Shown here piece after piece: positions 1-7,957 of a stretch of DNA of 64,000 bases (position 1 is the stretch's first letter; every line of letters starts with the position of its first letter). Both the position numbers and the translations under genes were made by a program. The stretch covers positions 3,472,001 through 3,536,000 of the forward strand of contig NZ_CP044016.1 in the NCBI RefSeq assembly GCF_004337365.2, in the 5' to 3' direction. The stretch comes from Rhizosphaericola mali (GTDB taxonomy: Bacteria > Bacteroidota > Bacteroidia > Chitinophagales > Chitinophagaceae). The notes below the pieces were generated by a model, which was not told the DNA's origin, ran no database searches, and worked only from the letters and a program-made list of their open reading frames with translations.

Positions 1-343
1 TGATGAAATGCCCATATAAAATAAAGAATACAGCAGGAATCAGAAGAATCAAATGGAATTGGTGAAAGATTTCTTTTCCAAATAAAAAGACCATTCCGAT
101 GCTAAACAAAAACATTGGTTTGGAACTATGATGTAATTTTTTTCCTTTTGATAAGGCAATAATTCCAATAATAAAAGCAATAAAGATCATCGAATATTCA
201 AATACGGAATTATCAATGATATTGATTCCAAAAAGAGGTAAACTCGACAACACAAAGGGCAACAATGCACAATGAATGGCACAAGCTACAGATGCGGTAA
301 TACCCAATGCATCCCAATTGAATTTATTTTTAGTCTTTATCAT
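1..343 (-). CDS. MerC domain-containing membrane protein (partial, runs off the left edge)
   Basis: Reading the minus strand from an ATG at 343 gives an open frame to the window edge (about 114 residues seen, C-terminus missing). The N-terminus is hydrophilic (MIKTKNKFNWDALG), followed by a helix carrying CAIHCALLPFV and a second helix after a short SLPLFG turn. The paired cysteines in a transmembrane segment and this order match the MerC family, small inner-membrane proteins named for mercuric-ion transport. In Bacteroidota such genes often sit next to Fur/Zur-type regulators, as here, so metal handling is plausible, but the metal is unknown. It is divergent from the Sco1/Fur pair, and a -7-like element lies just upstream at 360-367. 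Confidence 0.8.
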   Translation of the reverse strand, partial: MIKTKNKFNWDALGITASVACAIHCALLPFVLSSLPLFGINIIDNSVFEYSMIFIAFIIGIIALSKGKKLHHSSKPMFLFSIGMVFLFGKEIFHQFHLILLIPAVFFILYGHFI

Positions 344-359
344 TTCAGAATCGGGAGAG

Positions 360-367
360 CAAATATA
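360..367 (-). promoter_or_regulatory. -7 promoter element (TAnnTTTG type) for the MerC gene
   Basis: On the minus strand this reads TATATTTG, matching the Bacteroidota -7 consensus TAnnTTTG, about 17 nt before the ATG at 343. No convincing -33 TTTG was found at the expected spacing. Confidence 0.45.
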
Positions 368-475
368 TATATTTTTTGCAACATTGTTTTAATTTTTAAC
401 ATCATGCTAATGTAAAAAGCAGTCATTATGCGTTAACTCTCTTAACATTTGTGTCTAAATCCAACAATCTAATTG

Positions 476-483
476 TAAATTTG
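476..483 (+). promoter_or_regulatory. -7 promoter element for the Sco1-Fur unit
   Basis: TAAATTTG matches TAnnTTTG. A TTTG at 448-451 could be the -33 element, although the 24-nt gap is longer than usual. The element lies between the GTG at 451 and the ATG at 502, which argues that translation starts at 502. Confidence 0.45.
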
Positions 484-501
484 CAACCGAAATTAGTTAA
501 G

Positions 502-1149
502 ATGAAAGGAAAAAGATTATGGTTTTATATCAGTTTTTTTGTGATAGTGGCCATTTTATTTACAGTTGCGCTGTATTGGGGTACAGATAATTGGAAAGCC
601 AAACCAGCAGTAATGAATAATGTTAAGCCTTTTGCATTTGAAACACAAGATGGACGTAATTTCACAAGGCAAAATATGATTGGGAAAGTTTGTGTTGTCG
701 AATATTTTTTCACACATTGTACAGGCATTTGTCCTCATCTCAATACCAACATGAAAGAGGTTTACAATGAATTTAAAGATCATCCTGATTTCTTAATCAT
801 GTCACACACTTGCGATCCAGAGAGAGATTCTGCTTCCCAACTTAAACATTATTCTGATTCATTGAAAATTGATAATAATAAGTGGGTATTTTTAACAGGT
901 AGAAAAGATAGTTTGTATAAAGCAGCGCGCGAAAGCTATTTGTTAGATGATCCCAAAAATGCCCTGCAAAATATCAACGATCAATTTATTCATACTCAAT
1001 TTTGGGCAGTTGTAGACAAAAACGGAATGGTGCGTGGACAAATATTTGATGGTTTAAAAAAGGATGAAATTGCCCAAATGGAAGATTTGGTAAAAGAATT
1101 ATTGAAAGAAAAAGTCGGACCTACAAATACCAATTTTATCCTAAATTAG
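502..1149 (+). CDS. SCO family (Sco1/SenC/PrrC) protein, copper chaperone / thiol-disulfide protein
   Basis: A membrane-anchored thioredoxin-fold protein of the Sco1/SenC family, known to deliver copper to, or keep reduced, the CuA site of cytochrome oxidase. With the ATG at 502 (215 residues) there is an N-terminal membrane anchor (about residues 6-27) and then the extracytoplasmic domain. The copper-binding motif CTGICP is at about residues 73-78, and the distal conserved histidine lies in FIHTQFWAVVDKNG at about residue 164, so all three ligands are present. A frame-extending GTG exists at 451, but the likely -7 element at 476-483 favours 502. The fur-like gene follows after 19 nt, probably in the same transcript. 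A role in cytochrome oxidase assembly is inferred from the family; no oxidase gene is in view. Confidence 0.9.
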   Translation: MKGKRLWFYISFFVIVAILFTVALYWGTDNWKAKPAVMNNVKPFAFETQDGRNFTRQNMIGKVCVVEYFFTHCTGICPHLNTNMKEVYNEFKDHPDFLIMSHTCDPERDSASQLKHYSDSLKIDNNKWVFLTGRKDSLYKAARESYLLDDPKNALQNINDQFIHTQFWAVVDKNGMVRGQIFDGLKKDEIAQMEDLVKELLKEKVGPTNTNFILN

Positions 1150-1155
1150 TAAAAG

Positions 1156-1163
1156 AAAGGAGG
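1156..1163 (+). promoter_or_regulatory. Strong Shine-Dalgarno site of the fur-family gene
   Basis: AAAGGAGG (followed by GG) lies about 5-6 nt before the ATG at 1169. Such a strong site is uncommon in Bacteroidota, where most genes in this window have only A-rich leaders, so it is worth marking. Confidence 0.6.
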
Positions 1164-1168
1164 GGAAA

Positions 1169-1585
1169 ATGAAAGACATTCAACAAATATTAAAAGAAAA
1201 TAAACTTAGTGTTACCGACACTAGAACCATTATTTTAAAATTATTTTTAAAATCCAAAGGTGCACTTTCTCATGCAGCGATTGAGAAATCAACCAAAGCC
1301 CAATTAGATCGTGTCACTATTTATAGGACTTTACAGAGTTTTTTGGAAAAAGGTATTATTCATACTATCCCAACGGACGATAATTCCATTCAATATGCAT
1401 TGTGCAAGGGAGACTGTAAAGAAGGCGAGCACAACGACAATCACATTCATTTCATTTGCAAAGAATGTGATACAACCTATTGTCTTGACCATACCGCAAT
1501 ACCAACCATCAATTTACCCAAAGGATTTAAAAGTGAAGAGGTAGAAATAGTGGTAAAAGGAATCTGCGAACATTGCAATGAGTAA
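1169..1585 (+). CDS. Fur family transcriptional regulator (Fur/Zur type)
   Basis: A metal-responsive repressor of the Fur superfamily, 138 residues (usual length). The N-terminal winged helix contains the recognition-helix signature DRVTIYRTLQ (residues 47-56). The C-terminal dimerisation and metal domain has the histidine-rich HNDNHIHF stretch and the structural zinc site CxxC twice (Cys97/Cys100 and Cys133/Cys136). Which metal it senses (Fe, Zn or Mn) or whether it senses peroxide cannot be told from sequence alone. It sits 19 nt after the Sco1 gene and near the divergent MerC-like gene, so local autoregulation of a metal cluster is plausible. An imperfect inverted repeat at 393-418 in the divergent region is a possible operator. 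Confidence 0.92.
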   Translation: MKDIQQILKENKLSVTDTRTIILKLFLKSKGALSHAAIEKSTKAQLDRVTIYRTLQSFLEKGIIHTIPTDDNSIQYALCKGDCKEGEHNDNHIHFICKECDTTYCLDHTAIPTINLPKGFKSEEVEIVVKGICEHCNE

Positions 1586-1599
1586 TTATATTACTTTTC

Positions 1600-1637
1600 A
1601 AAAAAGCCTTCATAAATTAATTTATGAAGGCTTTTTT
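1600..1637 (+). terminator. Rho-independent terminator after the fur-family gene
   Basis: Perfect inverted repeat, 18-bp arms around a 2-nt centre (1600-1617 / 1620-1637), A-run on the left and T-run on the right. It can act on both strands. Its outer arm (AAAAAGCCTTC / GAAGGCTTTTT) is the same as that of the terminator at 9123-9160, at the other end of the adjacent five-gene cassette. Confidence 0.88.
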
Positions 1638-1767
1638 AATTTTACAAATGAAATATTACCGTGAATTAATAACAAATGGATAAAAATATCTATGTCATTA
1701 ACGAAAATTTCTTTTTAATCTCGCTTTTTTCTATATTCGGACAACGTTATACTATTAAATAAATATA

Positions 1768-3078
1768 ATGAACTTCACCGAAGAATCTATCCTGCAACTA
1801 GCGCCGGATGATGCCTCTGCCAAAGCCGGTAAACAATTAGCGACGACTGCCAAGTGGGTCAATGCGCATCAACACGATTTAGCGTTGTGGGGTGAGTGCA
1901 AAGGCAGTGGTAAAAATCCGTATTTCACACAGATTGATCTTCAGAGTATTGCCTTCAAATGCTCTTGCCCGAGCCGCAAATTCCCTTGTAAACATGGATT
2001 GGGATTGCTTTTTTTATGGCTGAGTCAACCCAATTTTTTCCAAAAAGAAACCGAACTAGCAGAAAAAGTAAACGAATGGTTGGGCAAAAGGCAAGAAAGA
2101 TCCGAAACAAAAGCCGCAAAGGCGGACAAACCGGTAGATGAGGCGGCGCAGCAAAAACGTCAAGAACAGCGCGAACAAAAAGTACAAAACGGTTTGGAGG
2201 AATTGGATATTTGGATGAAAGATATTATCAGAACCGGCATCCAGAGTATTCCTGCCAATCAATACAAGGTTTTTAACAATATCAAATCGCGCATGGTGGA
2301 TGCGCAAGCGTCGGGTATTGCGACGATGTTTGCCGGATTGGAAGATTTGAATTATTATGAGGAAGGTTGGGAAATGAACCTGATGCGCCAATTTTCCAAA
2401 ATATTTTTCATCAAAGAAGCTTACAATAACAAAGAGCAATTGTCGCCCGAATGGCAACAAGAACTCCGCAATTGGATCGGCTGGAATGTTTCCAAAGAAG
2501 ATTTGGCGAATCTGCCAGTTACAGAAGATGTGTGGCAAGTGCTTCATTTGGAAAAAACACCTTTTGAAAAACTCACGTCTGAGAAGGTTTGGCTCTACGG
2601 TTTGCATTCTGGCGCATTCAGATATCAATTACAATTTTACATGCCGCAGCAGGCGATTTCCGCACAATTATTGGTTCCCGGAAATTGCATCAAAGCCAAA
2701 GTGGTTAACTATCCGGGCATGGAATCGCAGCGTATTTGGATAAAAGATTTTATTGATGACAAAACGGACTTTTCGCTCACTGGCGAGCCGACTTCTTTCT
2801 CCCAAATCCTACAAGAAATTACGGCTGTAAAAAGTAAAAATCCTTTGAAAGAAGGTATCCCAACGATTTTGCATCAGGTGAAATTAGTCACGCACAATCA
2901 ACAATGGTTTTTGACCGACCGAGCCCATAAGAGCATTCCCGCATGGCAGACGGACAAAGCCTTGTGGAAGATCTGGGCGCTCACGCAGATGCAGCCATTT
3001 GACTTGTTTGGCATCTATGATTTCGGGAAATTAAAACTCCTAAGTATTTTCTACCAAAACCGATTTTACACGATATGA
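1768..3078 (+). CDS. SWIM zinc finger family protein (cassette gene 1)
   Basis: A 436-residue cytoplasmic protein with a SWIM zinc finger near the N-terminus: Cys65-x-Cys67-x6-Cys74-x-His76 (CSCPSRKFPCKH). SWIM fingers bind DNA or proteins. A charged Lys/Glu/Gln-rich linker follows (about residues 95-145), then a long globular region without a motif I recognise. It is the first gene of a five-gene operon: its stop overlaps the start of the next gene by an ATGA junction at 3075-3078. The order SWIM protein, DUF5691, MoxR ATPase, DUF5682, VWA protein is a recurrent bacterial gene order known from genome annotation; its function is unestablished. It is visibly richer in GC-ending codons (gcg, ggc) than the flanking genes. 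Confidence 0.9.
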   Translation: MNFTEESILQLAPDDASAKAGKQLATTAKWVNAHQHDLALWGECKGSGKNPYFTQIDLQSIAFKCSCPSRKFPCKHGLGLLFLWLSQPNFFQKETELAEKVNEWLGKRQERSETKAAKADKPVDEAAQQKRQEQREQKVQNGLEELDIWMKDIIRTGIQSIPANQYKVFNNIKSRMVDAQASGIATMFAGLEDLNYYEEGWEMNLMRQFSKIFFIKEAYNNKEQLSPEWQQELRNWIGWNVSKEDLANLPVTEDVWQVLHLEKTPFEKLTSEKVWLYGLHSGAFRYQLQFYMPQQAISAQLLVPGNCIKAKVVNYPGMESQRIWIKDFIDDKTDFSLTGEPTSFSQILQEITAVKSKNPLKEGIPTILHQVKLVTHNQQWFLTDRAHKSIPAWQTDKALWKIWALTQMQPFDLFGIYDFGKLKLLSIFYQNRFYTI

Positions 3079-4577
3079 TAGAGGAAGAAATTGTAAAAAC
3101 GGCCTTATTGGGCACGGACAGATATCAGCCAAATTTGCAGTTCGATTTTTCGGATATAATGCAAAAAATTGAAGCGAAAGCGGCAGATAAAGAAAGTCGT
3201 TTTTTGCAACAAACGGCGACCTATTTTATGGTAAAAGCGGCATCCATTCCGCTTTCGGATGTGGCTGTGGAGGATTTGGAAACGCACGATTCGGAAAAAT
3301 ATATTTCGGAATCTACACAGAAAATTTTGCAAAGCGCCTTGAATGAGGACAATCAGGTTTTGCTGCAATATTGCTTTTATCTATTCCAAAAAAGAAAGGA
3401 AATCATTACGCCGTATTTGGTGCCAGATATTTTGGAAAAATATGCTTCCGCCAATCAACGACAGGAGATTTTGCCACTTTGCGGATTTATCGGAAAAGAA
3501 ATTTTGAAGTTTAGAGGCGAAGAAATCCAAGCAACAAATTCTGTAGAAAGCGATGTTGAAGTGGCGAGTTTTGCGCAGATAAAAGAATGGATTACCCAAA
3601 CTAGAAAGAACAGTCCGAGTTCAATTTGGGAAAAAGAAGAGGAGAAAAAGCAAAGTGCATTCGAGGAAATTTTAAATAATGAAAAGCCCGATCGACGTGC
3701 TGAATTGTTGGAATTACTGCAAATAAATCTATCCAAATCCGACAAAACATTTCTTTTACCCCAACTGAAAACCAAGAGCAAAACGGTTAAAACGGTCGTT
3801 ATTCGTTTGTTGATGCAGATTGAAAATTCACCCGTTCAGGAAGATTTCAAAACACTTCTGAATGAATTGATTTCCATTGAAATACGCAAACAATTATTGG
3901 GTTTGAAAAAAACGACTGCAATCGTCATTCAAGAAAATCACACTTTGACTGCGGCACAAAAAGCGTACGGTTTGGATGAAATCAGTAATGTAAAAGGCGT
4001 TTCGGATGGTATTTACCAATTGGCGCAGTGTATTGAGGTGATGCCTTTGTCATTGGTTGCGCAGACCATCAATTTGCCTGAGGCGGACATTATTCAACAA
4101 TTGTATTTTGACCTCAACAACAATCATTTGCAATTGGCATTTATGGAAAATGCGCGCACTTTTCACAATAACGATTTGATACGCAAAATTGTGGGTACGG
4201 GTGAACGATTAGGCTTGGCTGCTTATTTGCCTTTTCAAGAGGCGAGTGATTTTTACAAAAAAGCATTGAAATCGAGCTTTGGAAATAATAATCGTGATAA
4301 TTTTTACTTGTTATTCAATTGGTTGTGGAATCTTGAAGGTTATCCGCAATTGGATACCGAGCTGAGCATGTCGATTTTATCCCAACTCAAATCCAATCCT
4401 TACACGATTGAAGGCCGCAATTATTACCAATTAGGATTGTATTTACCCAAAGAAATAAAACCTTGGCTCACGCAGGAAATCAATCGTCCGTTGGGCGATA
4501 ACGAAGGCAATTTTTACCAATTACATATACAACAAACATTAAAAGCTATAGAGGATAAGGCTCTTTTAAACCAATAA
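3075..4577 (+). CDS. DUF5691-like protein (cassette gene 2)
   Basis: A 500-residue, largely helical soluble protein with no signal peptide or transmembrane segment. I assign it to the DUF5691 type from its place between the SWIM protein and the MoxR ATPase and from general appearance: repeated helical hairpins rich in Leu, Lys and Glu, resembling HEAT-like repeats. No catalytic motif is visible. Its start overlaps the SWIM gene's stop (ATGA) and the ATPase gene begins 3 nt after its stop, so translational coupling is likely. A scaffold or adaptor role for the ATPase/VWA pair is inference only. Confidence 0.75.
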   Translation: MIEEEIVKTALLGTDRYQPNLQFDFSDIMQKIEAKAADKESRFLQQTATYFMVKAASIPLSDVAVEDLETHDSEKYISESTQKILQSALNEDNQVLLQYCFYLFQKRKEIITPYLVPDILEKYASANQRQEILPLCGFIGKEILKFRGEEIQATNSVESDVEVASFAQIKEWITQTRKNSPSSIWEKEEEKKQSAFEEILNNEKPDRRAELLELLQINLSKSDKTFLLPQLKTKSKTVKTVVIRLLMQIENSPVQEDFKTLLNELISIEIRKQLLGLKKTTAIVIQENHTLTAAQKAYGLDEISNVKGVSDGIYQLAQCIEVMPLSLVAQTINLPEADIIQQLYFDLNNNHLQLAFMENARTFHNNDLIRKIVGTGERLGLAAYLPFQEASDFYKKALKSSFGNNNRDNFYLLFNWLWNLEGYPQLDTELSMSILSQLKSNPYTIEGRNYYQLGLYLPKEIKPWLTQEINRPLGDNEGNFYQLHIQQTLKAIEDKALLNQ

Positions 4578-4580
4578 ACT

Positions 4581-5657
4581 ATGGAAAAATTACGTCAACA
4601 TGCCGAAGAACAGTTCAAAGAAGAATTGGAAGAACTGATAAAACAAGATAAAGACGAGAAACCCGAAAACTGGAAAATGTCGCCCAAATCTGTCGTAAAA
4701 TACTTGATGGGTGGCAAGTTGTCCAACGGTTTTGAGATTATGCCCAAATATATTGGCAACCAACGCTTGATGGAAATTGCCGTGGCAACGCTTACGACAG
4801 ACCGCGCTTTGTTGCTGTACGGTTTGCCAGGAACGGCGAAATCCTGGGTTTCCGAACATTTATCCGCAGCGGTTTCTGGTGATTCTACTTTTTTGATTCA
4901 AGGAACTGCTGGCACGGGTGAGGAAGCCATTCGTTATGGTTGGAATTACGCTTTACTTTTGTCAAAAGGTCCGTCAATGGACGCCATCGTAGAAACGCCG
5001 ATGATGCGCGCCATGAAAGAAGGTCGTATCGCCCGTATTGAAGAGTTGACGCGTGTTTCGTCTGATGTGCAAGACACTTTAATTACTATTTTATCCGAAA
5101 AAACAATTCCTATTCCCGAGATCGATACGCAAGTCAATGCAGTGCGTGGATTTAACGTGATTGCGACGGCCAATAACCGCGACAAAGGCGTGAATGAATT
5201 GTCTAGCGCCTTAAAACGAAGATTCAATACAGTGATTTTGCCCGTTCCGGATTCTATGAAAGAAGAAGTGGAAATCGTACAACAGCGCGTGGCATCTTAT
5301 AGTAAATCAGTCAATTTGAAAGTGGAAACATCCATTATTGACGAAATCAATCGTGTGGTGACTATTTTCCGCGAATTGCGCAATGGCGTTACCGCCGATG
5401 GCAAAACCAAACTAAAATCGCCTTCTGGCACATTGAGTACGGCAGAAGCGATATCGGTGATGAACAACGGTTTGTCATTGGCTTATCATTTTGGTGATGG
5501 ACGCATATCTTCCGAAGACATTGCTAGCGGCATCATTGGCGCGATTGTTAAAGATCCTGTTCAGGACAAAATCGTTATGCAAGAATATATGGAAACGGTA
5601 CTCAAACAAAAAGACGGCTGGAAAGATATCTACCGCGCTTGCAGAGAGATTATTTAA
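4581..5657 (+). CDS. MoxR-type AAA+ ATPase (cassette gene 3)
   Basis: A 358-residue AAA+ ATPase. Walker A is GLPGTAKS (about residues 81-88). The Walker B-like segment is RIARIEELTR (about 149-158), where the usual Asp-Glu is replaced by Glu-Glu. Sensor 1 is ATANNRDKG (about 195-203) and an arginine-finger segment LKRRF follows (about 210-214). This layout is typical of MoxR proteins, which act as chaperone-like remodelling ATPases together with VWA (MIDAS) partners, such as RavA-ViaA. A VWA gene is two genes downstream, which fits that pairing. The substrate is not known. The first 45 residues are strongly charged and may be a docking helix. Confidence 0.93.
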   Translation: MEKLRQHAEEQFKEELEELIKQDKDEKPENWKMSPKSVVKYLMGGKLSNGFEIMPKYIGNQRLMEIAVATLTTDRALLLYGLPGTAKSWVSEHLSAAVSGDSTFLIQGTAGTGEEAIRYGWNYALLLSKGPSMDAIVETPMMRAMKEGRIARIEELTRVSSDVQDTLITILSEKTIPIPEIDTQVNAVRGFNVIATANNRDKGVNELSSALKRRFNTVILPVPDSMKEEVEIVQQRVASYSKSVNLKVETSIIDEINRVVTIFRELRNGVTADGKTKLKSPSGTLSTAEAISVMNNGLSLAYHFGDGRISSEDIASGIIGAIVKDPVQDKIVMQEYMETVLKQKDGWKDIYRACREII

Positions 5658-5692
5658 CCAAAGTACGATTTGTAATTTTCATTTAAAAATAA

Positions 5693-7957
5693 ATGGCGAC
5701 ACATATATTTGGCATACGACATCATGGTCCAGGCTCGGCGAGGCATCTCGTGCAGGCATTGGAAACAGTAAAGCCAGAGATTATTTTATTGGAAGGTCCG
5801 CCCGAGGCCGAAAGCATTCTTTCATGGGTAAATGATCCCACGATGGAGCCACCTGTGGCCATATTGGCGTATGTTCCAGACAATCCACACAACGCGGTTT
5901 TTTATCCATTTACCCACTATTCACCCGAATGGCAAGCTATTTTGTATGGATTGAAAAACAATATTCCAATCCGTTTTATTGATATGCCGTTAATGCATAA
6001 ATTGGCAGATAAGGATGAAGAAATTATTCCCGAAACGACAGAAGACGAGAACGAACCTGTGGAGGAAATTTTGGCCATTCAAACTGACAAAGAATTGGAG
6101 GATGAAATAGTTGAAATACGAAGAAATCCAATAAGCTATTTGGCAGAAATTGCTGGATTTGCGGATGCAGAAGAATGGTGGGAGCAAAATTTTGAATTGT
6201 CTCATGAAGATCCGCTTTTGCTATTTGAAACGGTAAAAAATGCGATGCAGGCACTTCGGGAAACGATTCCGAATGTGGAAGAAAAGATTGATTTACAAAG
6301 AGAAGTCTTTATGCGCCGCGCTATTCAAAAAGCATTTAATGAAATGTATGGTACGATTGCCGTGGTTTGTGGCGCTTGGCACGCGCCAGCACTAGAACAG
6401 ACATTCAAACAAAAAGAGGAAAAAGAACTCATCAAAGACCTGAAAAAAACAAAGGTTGAATGCACTTGGATTCCCTGGACCAATGATCGCTTGATGACCG
6501 CAAGTGGTTATGGTGCCGGCATCATTTCGCCGGGGTATTACGATCATCAATGGTTTCATCCGGAAGATGATGGCACTTTGTGGATGACCAAAACCGCACG
6601 TGAATTTCGGAATCAGAAAATGGATATTTCCTCAGCGCACGTGATAGAAGCTGTGCGGCTGTGCCAATCTTTGACATCGCTTCGAGGTTTGAATAAATCA
6701 GGTTTAAAGGAAGCAATTGAAGCTACGCAAACGGTGATGTGCATGGGGGATTATTTGCCCATAACCTTGCTCAATAAAGATTTGATAATTGGCAATAAAA
6801 TCGGGGCGATTCCCGACAGTTCTCCACAGTCGCCGTTGCAAGTCGATTTTGAAAAACAGTGCAAATCCTTGCGTTTAAAAAGTACCGAAGGCGAGACGAC
6901 GCTGACATTGGATTTGCGTAAGCCGTTGGATTTAAACAAAAGTATTTTCCTACATCGCTTGATGATTTTGGGCGTGGATTGGGGAAAGAAAGATGCGGTG
7001 AGTTCGAAAGGCACGTTCAAAGAGCAATGGCGACTGTATTGGAAACCCGAAATGCTGATAGAGTTAATTGCAAAGTCTGCAATGGGCAATTCCATTGAGA
7101 TTGCGGCAGATTTTCAATTAAGAGAAATTGTAGAAAAAGAAACCACATTGAAAGCGGTTGCTGAGTGGCTGGAATTGTCGATTCCAGCCGAATTGAGCAA
7201 GGCGACGCCTGTCTTGTTGCAAAAAATGGACAAACTTGCAGCGGCAGCTTCCGATATTGAAATGCTGATTACTGCGCTGTTTCCACTTTCTGAAATATTG
7301 AAATATGGCAATGTGCGTCAGTCTGATAAAGAGGGCGTGAAAGATATTTTCACCAGTATTTTCTACCGAACTTTAGTTGGTTTGCCTATTGGCTGTGTGG
7401 GCATCAATGTGGAGCAAGCAATGGCGATTTCCACACATATCAAACGACTACATAAGGTCATTTTGGTTTTAGATGAGGAAGAATTTACAAAGGAATGGCA
7501 CAAAACGTTGGCAAAACTAGGCAGTAACGACCAGATTGCACCGTATATCAGCGGTGTTGTGCAAAAAATCGCTTTGGAATCGGAGATTTTTACCACAGAA
7601 GAAACCGCTGCCGCTTTTAGCAGAGCCCTTTCGGTAGGTGCACCGATAGAAATGAGTGCTCAATGGTTAGAAGGATTTTTGCATGATGCGGCGACAATTT
7701 TATTATTGGATGAGCAGATTTGGACGATTGTTTACGAATGGGTGGCAACTTTGGACGAACAAACATTCAAAGATCTTTTGCCTATTTTAAGAAGAACATT
7801 TAACGAATATGCCTCTCCCGAAAAAGACAAAATCGCTCAGAAAGTAAAACGCGGACCTTCCTCAAAATCAAGCCAGGTCAAGCCTGCAGCAATTAATTTG
7901 GACACCGACAGAGCGCTACGAGCGATTCCTGTCATAGAATATCTTTTAGGATTATGA
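5693..7957 (+). CDS. DUF5682-like protein with TraB/ChaN/EreA-like signature (cassette gene 4)
   Basis: A 754-residue soluble protein, the largest of the cassette. The N-terminal part has GIRHHGPGSARHL (about residues 7-19), then an ILLEGPPEAE strand-turn (about 31-40), and later VVCGAWHAPAL (about 221-231) preceded by an Arg-rich helix EVFMRRAI. The set His, Glu-Gly-Pro, Arg and Gly-x-x-His in this order resembles the TraB/TIKI/ChaN/EreA hydrolase-like superfamily; this is my own motif reading and needs a profile search. An acidic insert (about 103-140) interrupts the domain. The remaining roughly 450 residues are helical with no motif I recognise. The gene overlaps the following VWA gene by ATGA at 7954-7957, so the two are probably made together. 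Confidence 0.8.
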   Translation: MATHIFGIRHHGPGSARHLVQALETVKPEIILLEGPPEAESILSWVNDPTMEPPVAILAYVPDNPHNAVFYPFTHYSPEWQAILYGLKNNIPIRFIDMPLMHKLADKDEEIIPETTEDENEPVEEILAIQTDKELEDEIVEIRRNPISYLAEIAGFADAEEWWEQNFELSHEDPLLLFETVKNAMQALRETIPNVEEKIDLQREVFMRRAIQKAFNEMYGTIAVVCGAWHAPALEQTFKQKEEKELIKDLKKTKVECTWIPWTNDRLMTASGYGAGIISPGYYDHQWFHPEDDGTLWMTKTAREFRNQKMDISSAHVIEAVRLCQSLTSLRGLNKSGLKEAIEATQTVMCMGDYLPITLLNKDLIIGNKIGAIPDSSPQSPLQVDFEKQCKSLRLKSTEGETTLTLDLRKPLDLNKSIFLHRLMILGVDWGKKDAVSSKGTFKEQWRLYWKPEMLIELIAKSAMGNSIEIAADFQLREIVEKETTLKAVAEWLELSIPAELSKATPVLLQKMDKLAAAASDIEMLITALFPLSEILKYGNVRQSDKEGVKDIFTSIFYRTLVGLPIGCVGINVEQAMAISTHIKRLHKVILVLDEEEFTKEWHKTLAKLGSNDQIAPYISGVVQKIALESEIFTTEETAAAFSRALSVGAPIEMSAQWLEGFLHDAATILLLDEQIWTIVYEWVATLDEQTFKDLLPILRRTFNEYASPEKDKIAQKVKRGPSSKSSQVKPAAINLDTDRALRAIPVIEYLLGL

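Noticed and set aside
451-501. GTG at 451 as the start of the Sco1 gene
   Set aside because: A good -7 promoter element (476-483) lies downstream of it, so this part is probably not transcribed as mRNA; the ATG at 502 gives the family-typical membrane anchor.
2056-2628. Open frame of 190 codons opposite the SWIM gene
   Set aside because: The translation is a Phe-rich, leucine-poor shadow with no start context or family signature, and the SWIM gene on the other strand is convincing.
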